NCBI GenBank assembly: GCA_002408385.1
Contig: DHSB01000016.1
Location: 1 to 5,287 of the forward strand
DNA: 5,287 bases
Direction: 5' to 3'
From: Myxococcales bacterium UBA5297
Lineage (GTDB): Bacteria; Myxococcota; Myxococcia; Myxococcales; UBA5297
The translations under genes and the position numbers were made by a program. Below the pieces are notes generated by a model. The model was given only the letters and a program-made list of their open reading frames with translations. It did not search any database and was not told the origin of the DNA. Below, one piece after another: positions 1 to 5,287 of this stretch. Positions within the stretch are counted from its first letter, which is position 1. The number at the start of each line of letters is the position of its first letter.

Positions 1-128
1 AGCGCGGACTCGCCGAACGCCGCGGCGAGCGCGGCGGCGACGACCACGGCCGCGAGCAGCCCGCCGACGACCAGGGCCACGCGGGCCGCCGTCGCGCGCG
101 AAGCGATGCTGGCGGCCCCCACGCTCAA
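1..128 (-). CDS. btuC: N-terminus of BtuC-like cobalamin ABC transporter permease (partial)
   Basis: Only the first 42 codons are in the window; the gene continues past base 1. I chose a TTG start at 128-126. It overlaps the btuF stop as TTGA and has an AGAGGG Shine-Dalgarno-like stretch 7 bases upstream. A GTG two codons later (122-120) is the alternative. The product opens with a short basic stretch (R11, R16), then a long hydrophobic segment at about residues 17-38 (VALVVGGLLAAVVVAAALAA), ending in FGES. That is how FecCD/BtuC permeases begin: a cytoplasmic lead and a first membrane helix. The family forms the inner-membrane channel that takes B12 from BtuF. Naming it BtuC rests mainly on its place after btuF in a B12-riboswitch operon; 42 residues cannot separate it from siderophore or haem permeases of the same family. 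Confidence 0.68.
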   Translation of the reverse strand, partial: MSVGAASIASRATAARVALVVGGLLAAVVVAAALAAAFGESA

Positions 129-982
129 CGCTGCGCCCTCTCGTCCCTCGCCTCCGGGTGGACGAGCCCGAAGAGCTCCTCGAGCGCCTCGGCGAGCCGC
201 GGGCCGGGGCGAAAGAGGTTGGGCGAGGCGAGGGCGAGGCGCGCCTTGTCGAGTCCCGGCAGCTTCAGGATCCGCTCGCGCGGTGGGTCGGGGACGTCGG
301 CCGCGTCGATGATCACCTCGGGAGCGGCGCGCATCGCGAGCTCGGCGCTGTAGACCGGGTAGGCGCTGCGCGCGCCGGCGGCGGCGTTGAGCGCGCCGGC
401 CTGCTCGAGCAGCCGGTCGGCGAAGCTGCCGGGGCCGGCGACCACGAGCGGCTCCCAGTCGTAGACGACGAGCGTGCGCACCTTCGCGAGCGACTTCGAG
501 CGCCGCGCGACGGCCTCGAGCCGGGCGGCGGTCTCGGCCGCGAGCTCCGCGCCGCGCGGGGCGAGCCCGAGCGCTTTTCCAATCTCGCGCAGGCCCGCGA
601 GGATCTCCTCCTGCGTCCCGAGGTGGACCGCGAGGATCGGCGTTCCGAGCGCTGCCATCCGCTCGACCGCGGCGCGGTTGCCAGGCGATGGCTCGACGAG
701 CAGCAGATCGGGCCGCAGCGAGAGGACCGCCTCGACCGAGGGATCGACGTACCCGCCGACCCGCGGCAGCGCGCCCACCTCGGGCGCGTCGTCGAAGCGG
801 GTCACCCCGATCAGCCGCTCACCGGCGCCGAGCGCGAGCACGGTCTCGGTGAGCGAGGGCGCCAGGGTGATGATCCGCTGCGGCGCCTTCGCCGCCTCGG
901 GGCCAAGACGGATGGGCGCGCGCGGCGCCGCCCCGCACAGCAGCAGGGCGGCGAGCGCGACTATCTTCTGGGGCCGGATCAT
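125..982 (-). CDS. btuF: BtuF-like periplasmic cobalamin-binding protein
   Basis: The 285-residue product is a class III periplasmic binding protein (Peripla_BP_2 / BtuF-FecB family; E. coli BtuF is 266 residues). It should carry B12 from the outer-membrane receptor to the BtuCD importer. Residues 1 to about 20 form a signal peptide with a basic start and hydrophobic core. The N-lobe starts at RIITLAPSLTETVLALGAG (36-54), continues with GVTRFDD, and ends in the SLRPDLLLVE strand (88-97). A long helix at about 125-165 links the lobes, and the C-lobe runs from VRTLVVYDWEP (168-178) to NLFRPGPRLAEALEEL (255-270), the typical family ending. E84 (PSVEAV) and E214 (YSAELAM) sit where the family has the two surface glutamates that dock onto BtuC arginines. 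The start at 982 overlaps the upstream stop as ATGA and lacks a good Shine-Dalgarno, so translation is probably coupled. C16 is in LLLC, a poor lipobox, so a soluble periplasmic form is more likely. Substrate is inferred from operon context. Confidence 0.88.
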   Translation of the reverse strand: MIRPQKIVALAALLLCGAAPRAPIRLGPEAAKAPQRIITLAPSLTETVLALGAGERLIGVTRFDDAPEVGALPRVGGYVDPSVEAVLSLRPDLLLVEPSPGNRAAVERMAALGTPILAVHLGTQEEILAGLREIGKALGLAPRGAELAAETAARLEAVARRSKSLAKVRTLVVYDWEPLVVAGPGSFADRLLEQAGALNAAAGARSAYPVYSAELAMRAAPEVIIDAADVPDPPRERILKLPGLDKARLALASPNLFRPGPRLAEALEELFGLVHPEARDERAQR

Positions 983-2568
983 CGGATGGAGAGCACGTCG
1001 GACGTGAACTGATAGCAGTCGGTGTTCTCGCCATAGCACTTCGGGCCGCAGATCTGCACGCCCTGCTCGAAGCCTGCCGGGATGGCGCCGTCCAGGTCGG
1101 TGACGAGGATGCGGCCGGCGTTGTTGTCGGCGACGAGCAGCCGGTTGCCGTGCAGGGCGAGGCGTCCCGGGACCGCCGTGCGGCAGGCGTTCGGACCGTC
1201 CTCGAAGCCCTCACAGCGCGGGAAGACCGTGGTCGCGACGACCTGCTCGGTGGCCGCGTCGAGCACGACGAGCGCCTCCTCGGGCCGGGCGCCGGCGCCG
1301 TAGGAGCCGAGGCAGGAGACGTAGAGGCGGGTCTCGCTCGCCAGCACGTAGGCCGGGTTGCGGCAGGCATCCGGCAGCTTGAGGTTGCGCGCGGTCAGCG
1401 TGACGGCGGCCGTGTCGACGACGGCGAGGTAGCCCGGGCCGGCCGAGCCCATGCAGCCCGGGTTGAGGTTGCCGATGGCGACGTAGATCGTCGTGCCGCG
1501 GGCGGCGACGCCGGCCGGGCGAGGTGAGCTCTCGGTGACACCCTCGTCGCGCTCGTAGTCGGTCGCGGCGAAGACGAGCTCGCGGCCGAGCGCGCCGGGC
1601 GTGGTCGAGACGTCGACCTCGAGGAGCCGGTTGCCTGCCTGGTGGCCCGCTTCCGGGTCGGGATAGCAGGTGCCGGTCAGGCTGACGTAGAGCTTCTCGC
1701 CCGCGAAGGCCGCGAACGCCGGGGCGGTGTTCGCCTCGCTGGCCGGGCTGCCGACCTTGGTGGCGATCTCGTCGATCGTGCGGCTGGCGTCGATCTCCGC
1801 CGGGGCCGGCTTGGTCAGGTCGACGACCTGCACCGTGTTGTCGCCGGTGTTCACGACGAAGGCGTGTCCGTCCCGCACGAGGAGCTGGCTCGCGGCCTTG
1901 CCCAGGCGGTCGGCGCCGGCGGCCTTCGCGAGCGGCGAGGAGGCAGGGTCGAAGCCGTAGAGCGCGTTGTCCACGGCGTCGGCGACGAGGACCCGATTGG
2001 CGCCGCGCGCGAGCGCCTGCGGGCCGGAGCCGACCAGGGTGCTGGCCGCCGCGGGCTGCAGGTCGTCGTCGAGCGCGACCAGCTCACCGGTGTTGAAACA
2101 GGCGGCGAAGACCGTCGCGCTGCACGCGCCGCCGGCGCAGCTCTGGCCCTGGGCGCAAGCGGTGCCGCAGGCCCCGCAGTTGGCGCGGTCGCTGTCGAGA
2201 TCGACGCAGCCGGTGCCGCAGAGCGTCCTGCCCGCGGCGCAGTCCTCGACGCAGGCGCCTTCCTCGCAGAGCTCGTTCGCCTCGCAGCGCTCCTCACAGC
2301 CGCCGCAGTTCTCTGTGTCCGACCCGGTGTCGACGCAGGCCTCCCCGCACCGCGTCGCGCCGCTGGCACACGTGCAGACGCCGGCGCTGCAGCTCTGGCC
2401 GCTCGCGCAGGCGAGTCCGCAGCCGCCGCAGTTGGCCGGGTCGGTCTGCGCGTTCACGCAGGTCTCGCCGCAGGCGAGCTTGGGGGCATCACAGGTGAGC
2501 TCGCCGCGGTCGCAGCCGAGAAGGGCGGCGCACGAGGTGAGGGCGAGAACGAAGAGGACCTTTTTCAT
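979..2568 (-). CDS. Cysteine-rich lipoprotein with beta-propeller, BtuG-like candidate
   Basis: The 529-residue product has no family name I can assign with certainty. A basic start (KK), a hydrophobic core and the lipobox LLGC give lipidation at C19. Residues 26-149 hold three 40-residue modules, each with eight cysteines in identical spacing and a central NCGGC or NCGAC, as in many secreted myxobacterial proteins. Residues about 152-495 show roughly seven propeller-blade units, including RVLVADAVDNALYGFD, HAFVVNTGDNTVQVVDL, KLYVSLTG, IYVAIGN, RLYVSCLGS and RLLVADNNAGRILVTDLDG. These are YVTN/YncE-like blades. The tail adds C507, C511 and C518. The start at 2568 overlaps the btuB stop as ATGA and has AGGAG 6 bases upstream (2579-2575). 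Lying between btuB and btuF under B12 control, it may capture B12 at the receptor, as the propeller lipoprotein BtuG does in Bacteroides. D20 at lipoprotein position +2 would mean inner-membrane retention by the E. coli rule, which may not apply here. CDS and lipoprotein status are firm; function is inferred. Confidence 0.9.
   Translation of the reverse strand: MKKVLFVLALTSCAALLGCDRGELTCDAPKLACGETCVNAQTDPANCGGCGLACASGQSCSAGVCTCASGATRCGEACVDTGSDTENCGGCEERCEANELCEEGACVEDCAAGRTLCGTGCVDLDSDRANCGACGTACAQGQSCAGGACSATVFAACFNTGELVALDDDLQPAAASTLVGSGPQALARGANRVLVADAVDNALYGFDPASSPLAKAAGADRLGKAASQLLVRDGHAFVVNTGDNTVQVVDLTKPAPAEIDASRTIDEIATKVGSPASEANTAPAFAAFAGEKLYVSLTGTCYPDPEAGHQAGNRLLEVDVSTTPGALGRELVFAATDYERDEGVTESSPRPAGVAARGTTIYVAIGNLNPGCMGSAGPGYLAVVDTAAVTLTARNLKLPDACRNPAYVLASETRLYVSCLGSYGAGARPEEALVVLDAATEQVVATTVFPRCEGFEDGPNACRTAVPGRLALHGNRLLVADNNAGRILVTDLDGAIPAGFEQGVQICGPKCYGENTDCYQFTSDVLSIR
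2122..2493 (-). repeat. Three tandem 40-residue eight-cysteine modules in the lipoprotein
   Basis: Residues 26-65, 67-106 and 110-149 of the lipoprotein follow exactly the same pattern: C-x6-C-x3-C-x9-C-x2-C-x3-C-x5-C-x4-C. That is 24 cysteines in 124 residues. Shared non-cysteine positions include the GE/GT after the second cysteine, V-N/D after the third, a D/N-rich loop ending in N before the fourth, and G between the fourth and fifth. The regular spacing implies conserved disulfides and a rigid, protease-resistant stalk between the lipid anchor and the propeller. At DNA level the copies are clearly diverged, so the duplication is old. Confidence 0.9.
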
Positions 2569-4490
2569 CGCTTGCTCCTGTTGCTGTCGGTGGAAGAGAG
2601 GTCGAGGCGCAGTCCGAGGAAGACCGATCGCCCGGGCAGCGGATAGCCGTAGAGGTCCTGACCGCGCTGGTCGAAGAGGTTCTTCACCTCGCCGTGGACG
2701 TAGAGCCCCGCGCCTCGGTGGGCGAGCACCGAGAGGCCAGCGTCGGCGCGGGCGCGGCCCGGGAGGCTGTCGGTGCGGTTGCGGTTGGTGTACTGCGCGC
2801 TCTGCGCGTCGAGGTCGGCGTGGGCCGAGACGCGCCAGAAGCGCACCTCGGCGCGCGCGTGGAGCCGGTGGCGTGGGTGATAGGGCAGCTCCTGATTGAA
2901 GAAGCGCTCGTCGCCGATGCGGTTGGCGGAGAGGCCGAGCGTGTAGGCCGCCGAGAAGGTCGCCGGCCCGAGCGAGGCCGACAGCTCGGCCTCGGCGCCG
3001 TAGACCTCGGCCTTGCCGAAGTTGAAGGGCTTGGCGCGCATCGCCGCGTACAGCTCGTAGAGGATCAAGTCGTCGTAGAGCGTGTAGAAGCCGGAGACGG
3101 TCCCGCGCAGGGCCTGCGAGCCGACGGCGATGCCGAGGTCCGCGAAGCTCGCCGTCTCGGGGCGCAGGTCCGGGTTGGCGCTGAAGACGCCCTGCTCCAG
3201 GTAGAGCTCGCCGAAGGAGGGCGGCCGGAACGAGCGGCCCGCGTTCGCCTTGAGGGTGACCCGCTCGCCGAGCGCCAGCGTCGCGCCGAGCTTCGGCGAG
3301 AGGCCCCAGATCTCGCCGGCCCCCTCCGCGCGCAGCGCCGGGAGGATGGAGAGCGGGCCGACGAGGATCTCGTCGCCGGCGAACAGCGACAGCAGCAGCC
3401 GGCCGTGAACGCCGTAGGCCGGGCCGTCGAGCGACTCGTGGCCTATCCGCACGCTCGCCTCGACGGCGTGCCGGCCCCAGAGCTGCTGCGCGCCGAGCTC
3501 GGCGAAGGCGACCGCGCCGAGCTGCGGGTCCAAAGGCGAGGCGCGGCTCGGGCTCCACTGCGTGCGCGACAAGCGGCCGCCGGCGCGCAGCTCGACCGGA
3601 GTCTCGCCGAAGGTGCGCGAGAGCCGCGCCAGCATCATCCCGCGGGCGTCGCGCTGCTCGGCGTCGGGGGTGGGGTTCTGCACCGTGCCCGGGACCCCGC
3701 GCGCGCCGCCGTCGGCCTCGACGAGGAGATCGACGCCGACCGGCCCGTCGACGAGCAGCCGCCCCAGCGCGCCGGCGCGCAACGAGGCGTTGTTCTCCCA
3801 GCGCCGCTCGACGAGCGGGTTGCCCTCGAGCAGCGGCGCCTCGTCGTGGAGGTAGGGATAGTCGCCCTCGCAGCGCCGCGCGTAGGCGGCGACGAGCGCC
3901 GAGGCGCGCTCGCCGACGCTGCTCGAGGCGCCGAGGAAGGCCTCCATCGACGAGAAGGAGCCGTACTCGAGCTCGGCGAAGAGCCGGCGCTCGCCAGGCG
4001 AGGGCTTGCGGGTCTCGAGGGAGACCGCGCCGCCCAAGGCGCCCGCGCCGTAGCGCGCGCCGACCGCGCCGCGGGCGACCGAGACCCGCTCGACGAAGGG
4101 GGCGGGCAGGGTCGAGAGATCGGCGCCGCCGCCGCCGGCCGCGTTGAGCGGCATCCCGTCGAGCAGCACCACCACCTGATCGGCGGTCGAGCCGCGCACC
4201 GAGACTGTCGTCGGCTGGTTGACCCCGAAGTCGCGCACCGTGACCCCGGGCGAGGCCGCGACCAGCTCGGCGGCGCTCGAGGTTTCGCCGCGCGGGGCCT
4301 CGACGACGGTGACGAAGCCCGACGGGTCCTTCGCCTGCGCTTCGGAAGGCTCGGCCGGCGCCTGGCCGACAGCGGTGACCGGCGGCAGCTCGACGTCCTC
4401 GGCGCGCACCGGCGGCGAGAGCGCGACCGCGAGGGCCGAAAAGACGAGCGCGCGCCATGAGGGCGGCGACAGTCGGAAGCAGCGAGCCAT
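2565..4490 (-). CDS. btuB: BtuB-like TonB-dependent outer-membrane cobalamin receptor
   Basis: The 641-residue product (E. coli BtuB is 614) is a TonB-dependent receptor that imports a large ligand across the outer membrane, here presumably B12. Residues 1-30 form a signal peptide with likely cleavage at VRA|ED. A TonB-box-like LPPVTAVG follows at 35-42. The plug domain spans about 55-165, with TTVSVRGS (94-101), VVLLDGMPLN (107-116) and ARYGAGALGGAVSLETRKP (145-163). The 22-strand barrel fills the rest, with family landmarks FRPPSFGELY (421-430), NPDLRPETASFADLG (439-453) and KNLFDQRG (603-610). The last strand is GRSVFLGLRLDL (620-631), followed by ten polar residues whose codons also carry the next gene's Shine-Dalgarno. 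ATG at 4490 is the only ATG that leaves the signal peptide whole. The upstream purine-rich AGGAGAGGG (4510-4502) lies inside a hairpin. The B12 assignment comes from the riboswitch directly upstream and btuF downstream; the barrel alone would not exclude another ligand. Confidence 0.9.
   Translation of the reverse strand: MARCFRLSPPSWRALVFSALAVALSPPVRAEDVELPPVTAVGQAPAEPSEAQAKDPSGFVTVVEAPRGETSSAAELVAASPGVTVRDFGVNQPTTVSVRGSTADQVVVLLDGMPLNAAGGGGADLSTLPAPFVERVSVARGAVGARYGAGALGGAVSLETRKPSPGERRLFAELEYGSFSSMEAFLGASSSVGERASALVAAYARRCEGDYPYLHDEAPLLEGNPLVERRWENNASLRAGALGRLLVDGPVGVDLLVEADGGARGVPGTVQNPTPDAEQRDARGMMLARLSRTFGETPVELRAGGRLSRTQWSPSRASPLDPQLGAVAFAELGAQQLWGRHAVEASVRIGHESLDGPAYGVHGRLLLSLFAGDEILVGPLSILPALRAEGAGEIWGLSPKLGATLALGERVTLKANAGRSFRPPSFGELYLEQGVFSANPDLRPETASFADLGIAVGSQALRGTVSGFYTLYDDLILYELYAAMRAKPFNFGKAEVYGAEAELSASLGPATFSAAYTLGLSANRIGDERFFNQELPYHPRHRLHARAEVRFWRVSAHADLDAQSAQYTNRNRTDSLPGRARADAGLSVLAHRGAGLYVHGEVKNLFDQRGQDLYGYPLPGRSVFLGLRLDLSSTDSNRSKR
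2575..2579 (-). promoter_or_regulatory. Ribosome binding site of the propeller lipoprotein
   Basis: AGGAG lies 6 bases before the ATG at 2568, inside the last codons of btuB. It fixes the lipoprotein start and shows the gene can initiate on its own as well as by coupling through the ATGA overlap. Confidence 0.85.
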
Positions 4491-4494
4491 GGAC

Positions 4495-4523
4495 CCCAGG
4501 GCCCTCTCCTGCGGAGGGCTGGG
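4495..4523 (-). promoter_or_regulatory. Hairpin over the btuB Shine-Dalgarno (candidate expression platform)
   Basis: In the RNA, CCCAG (4523-4519) plus CCCTC (4518-4514) pair with GAGGG (4506-4502) plus CTGGG (4499-4495). This gives ten base pairs with a two-base bulge at 4501-4500 and a seven-base loop CGCAGGA (4513-4507). The stem ends four bases before the btuB ATG. The best ribosome-binding sequence, AGGAGAGGG, lies half in the loop and half in the stem, so folding should limit ribosome access. This suits a translational off-switch for the B12 riboswitch next to it. The pairing is read directly; the regulatory role is inferred. Confidence 0.6.
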
Positions 4524-4528
4524 CTGGA

Positions 4529-4545
4529 CGGCCTCATCGAGGCCG
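4529..4545 (-). promoter_or_regulatory. Hairpin after P1, candidate P13/L13 kissing partner
   Basis: The RNA CGGCC-UCGAUGA-GGCCG folds as a five-base-pair stem with a seven-base loop, or seven pairs with a three-base loop. It starts directly after the P1 closing stem. The loop contains UCGA, which can pair with the UCGA of the P5 loop (4709-4706) in the aptamer. Cobalamin riboswitches are known to signal through an L5-L13 kissing loop, so this is the natural candidate for P13. No U-tract follows, so it is not a rho-independent terminator. Confidence 0.55.
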
Positions 4546-4747
4546 ACCGCCGGGCAGGTTTCCTGGCTCCCGGGCCCCGCCGCGGCGCGGATCGCCTTGG
4601 CGGGAGCCGTCCCTCAGACCTTCCCCGCGCTCTTCGCGCGAGTGGTCCTGACCTCGAGGAACGGCGTTGTGGCACCCGGCTACAGTGGCGGGACCGCGCC
4701 GGAGTTCGACCGGCTTCCCTTTTGACCCACGGTGGGCACCCGACGGT
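4546..4747 (-). ncRNA. Cobalamin (B12) riboswitch aptamer
   Basis: The 5' leader of btuB carries the conserved elements of the cobalamin riboswitch in the right order. These are GGTGCCC (4740-4734), AAAAGGGAAGCC (4723-4712), the P5 hairpin GCCGG/CCGGC with loop UCGAACU (4714-4698), CCCGCCACTGTA (4692-4681), a hairpin CGCGC/GCGCG (4640-4626) followed by GGGGAAGG, and the B12 box AGCCAGGAAACCTGCC (4568-4553). A nine-base-pair P1 closes the aptamer: ACCGTCGGG (4747-4739) with CCCGGCGGT (4554-4546), including one G-U pair. About 200 bases is the usual size. It should bind adenosylcobalamin or another cobalamin and reduce expression of the whole btuB-lipoprotein-btuF-btuC operon when B12 is plentiful. 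Confidence 0.95.
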
Positions 4748-4756
4748 TTTGCGAGG

Positions 4757-4785
4757 TTCTCTGTCAGGTGGTGGGCAGTTGTCAA
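4757..4785 (-). promoter_or_regulatory. Candidate sigma-70-type promoter of the btu operon
   Basis: A perfect TTGACA -35 hexamer lies at 4785-4780. A 17-base spacer puts the -10 at 4762-4757, where the sequence is AGAGAA, a poor match to TATAAT. The predicted transcript start near 4750 falls just three bases before the first base of P1 (4747), exactly where a riboswitch leader should begin. The position supports the call; the weak -10 keeps it tentative. Confidence 0.5.
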
Positions 4786-4877
4786 GGAGCGGACGTAGGC
4801 GAGAGCCGGGCAGAAGGCAGGAGCCGGGACAGCGCCAGGGCGCATTCCGCCCTTGTCCACACAACGTGGACGCAACC

Positions 4878-4924
4878 GGTCATCGCGAGCCCCTTCGGCA
4901 GGCTCAGGGCAGGTTGACGTGACC
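4878..4924. repeat. Dispersed-type palindromic repeat (CCCTTCGGCAGGCTCAGGG family)
   Basis: The core CCCTTCGGCAGGCTCAGGG (4891-4909), with stem arms GAGCC (4887-4891) and GGCTC (4901-4905), is enclosed by outer arms GGTCA (4878-4882) and TGACC (4920-4924). Close variants of this core are common intergenic repeats in GC-rich bacterial genomes. Spurious translations such as PEPAEG, LSLPKG and FGRLRAG are familiar in mis-annotated proteins. It is probably a passive, multi-copy genomic repeat, not an operon-specific site. Confidence 0.65.
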
Positions 4925-5087
4925 AGCGGGAGCCTCGGAGTCGAGGGACTCGGGGCTTTGCGTCCCAAACTGCGACCTGGACGCGAAGCCTGCTGTCATC
5001 GTCCGTTACTTCGCGCACTCGTGGATGCTTACGCAAAGGGCCGAATGGACTATGGAAAAGCGGTCGCTTCCCGCTCGGCGATGTCCA

Positions 5088-5102
5088 CGTCCCCCGGGGA
5101 CG
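5088..5102. repeat. Perfect short palindrome
   Basis: CGTCCCC-C-GGGGACG is a seven-base inverted repeat around one central base. Its arms contain the same GTCCC/GGGAC word that recurs in the 22-bp repeats to the right, so it may be a relic or relative of them. Confidence 0.55.
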
Positions 5103-5125
5103 AGCCGGCGCTGAGACGGACGGAA

Positions 5126-5206
5126 GCGCCCGCGGGACAAACAAGAGCGCCCGCGGGACAAGCCGAAGGCGCTTTCGGGACACGCCGAAGCGTTTCGGGG
5201 ACATGG
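5126..5206. repeat. Degenerate 22-bp direct repeats, GGGACA orientation
   Basis: Copies begin at about 5126, 5147, 5169 and 5190 with period 21-22. The first two share the 15-base start GCGCCCGCGGGACAA. Copies two and three share GCGC, CGGGACA and a GCCGAAG end. The fourth (CGTTTCGGGGACATGG) is shifted by one base and decays. A period that is not a multiple of three and the drift between copies argue against coding sequence. Confidence 0.7.
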
Positions 5207-5220
5207 ATCAACGAAGGTGA

Positions 5221-5287
5221 GACGTCCCGGACGCGATTCCCGGATGTCCCGGACGCGGTTTCCGGATGTCCCGGACGCGATTCCCGA
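5221..5287. repeat. 22-bp tandem repeats, TGTCCC orientation, reaching the window edge
   Basis: Three full 22-bp units run 5221-5242, 5243-5264 and 5265-5286 with no spacers. The core is GTCCCGGACGCG, followed by ATTCCCG or GTTTCCG. The third unit differs from the first by one base and from the second by two. The array continues to the last base, so its true length is unknown. The GTCCCG word is the reverse complement of the CGGGAC word in the neighbouring degenerate array, so the two sets face each other. Confidence 0.85.

Larger units (their letters stand above)
4748..5287. other. Gene-free upstream region rich in repeats
   Basis: No reading frame on either strand here looks like a protein. 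Frames that stay open are GC-driven and translate repeats (for example LSLPKG and PEPAEG). From the operon outward the region holds the promoter, an inverted repeat GTCCAC-ACAAC-GTGGAC (4855-4871), a dispersed-type palindrome (4878-4924), an imperfect hairpin built on GAGTC/GACTC (about 4931-4957), an 80-base stretch around 4960-5080 where I see nothing, a short palindrome (5088-5102), and two sets of 22-bp repeats (5126-5287). Confidence 0.75.

Noticed and set aside
932..937. BtuF as a lipoprotein through C16
   Set aside because: The sequence before the cysteine is LLL, without the small residue expected at position -1 of a lipobox, so a soluble periplasmic protein is more likely.
983..1039. 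Extended btuF start at GTG 1039, adding 19 residues
   Set aside because: It would place arginine/histidine-rich sequence before the signal peptide and overlap the lipoprotein gene extensively without a ribosome site; the ATG at 982 gives a normal signal peptide and an ATGA junction.
979..4458. A single 1159-residue frame joining the lipoprotein to sequence upstream
   Set aside because: The lipoprotein frame happens to stay open through btuB because of the high GC. The upstream part is arginine/alanine-rich shadow translation, while the lipoprotein has its own ribosome site, signal peptide and lipobox at 2568.
2694..4460. Long plus-strand frame (588 residues) opposite btuB, and similar plus-strand frames opposite the other genes
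   Set aside because: Low-complexity R/A/G/E-rich composition, no recognisable domain, and exact overlap with well-supported minus-strand genes; typical antisense artefacts of GC-rich codon use.
4931..4957. Hairpin GAGTC/GACTC as a rho-independent terminator
   Set aside because: The stem is imperfect and lacks a U-tract on either strand, and no gene ends next to it within the window.
4534..5204. Small minus- and plus-strand frames of 60-144 residues across the leader and upstream region
   Set aside because: They cross the riboswitch or the palindromic repeat and translate them into familiar spurious words (PEPAEG, LSLPKG, FGRLRAG); no ribosome sites or protein-like composition.
5126..5287. 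CRISPR array
   Set aside because: The 22-bp units are directly adjacent with no unique spacers, and no cas-like gene is visible.

Overview
The window comes from a very GC-rich Gram-negative bacterium. A secreted protein with repeated NCGGC cysteine modules, GC-saturated codons and TonB-dependent outer-membrane transport suggest a myxobacterium-like (Myxococcota / former Deltaproteobacteria) host. That assignment is inferred from style, not from a marker gene. All recognisable genes lie on the minus strand, so the operon reads from right to left.

Layout in the direction of transcription: (1) 5287-4748 is about 540 bases without a credible gene. It holds two related but oppositely oriented sets of 22-bp direct repeats, several inverted repeats, a familiar dispersed palindrome, and a TTGACA -35 element just ahead of the leader. 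(2) 4747-4546 is a clear cobalamin (B12) riboswitch aptamer with a B12 box and a P1 closing stem. It is followed by two hairpins (4545-4529 and 4523-4495) that look like the expression platform; the second covers the Shine-Dalgarno region of the first gene. (3) 4490-2565 encodes a BtuB-type TonB-dependent outer-membrane receptor. (4) 2568-979 encodes a lipoprotein made of three cysteine modules with identical spacing, followed by a roughly seven-bladed beta-propeller. (5) 982-125 encodes a BtuF-type periplasmic substrate-binding protein. (6) 128-1 is the start of a FecCD/BtuC-type permease that runs off the window.

Every gene junction is a 4-base stop/start overlap (ATGA, ATGA, TTGA), so the four genes form one translationally coupled operon under B12 control. 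The implied pathway is capture at the cell surface, TonB-driven import through BtuB, periplasmic binding by BtuF, and ATP-driven import through BtuC; the ATPase BtuD should lie beyond base 1. The most interesting element is the propeller lipoprotein between btuB and btuF. Its architecture and position recall the Bacteroides surface lipoprotein BtuG, a seven-bladed propeller that binds B12 on top of BtuB. Here, however, the propeller carries a myxobacterial-style cysteine-rich stalk, so it may be an independent or divergent BtuG-like capture system.
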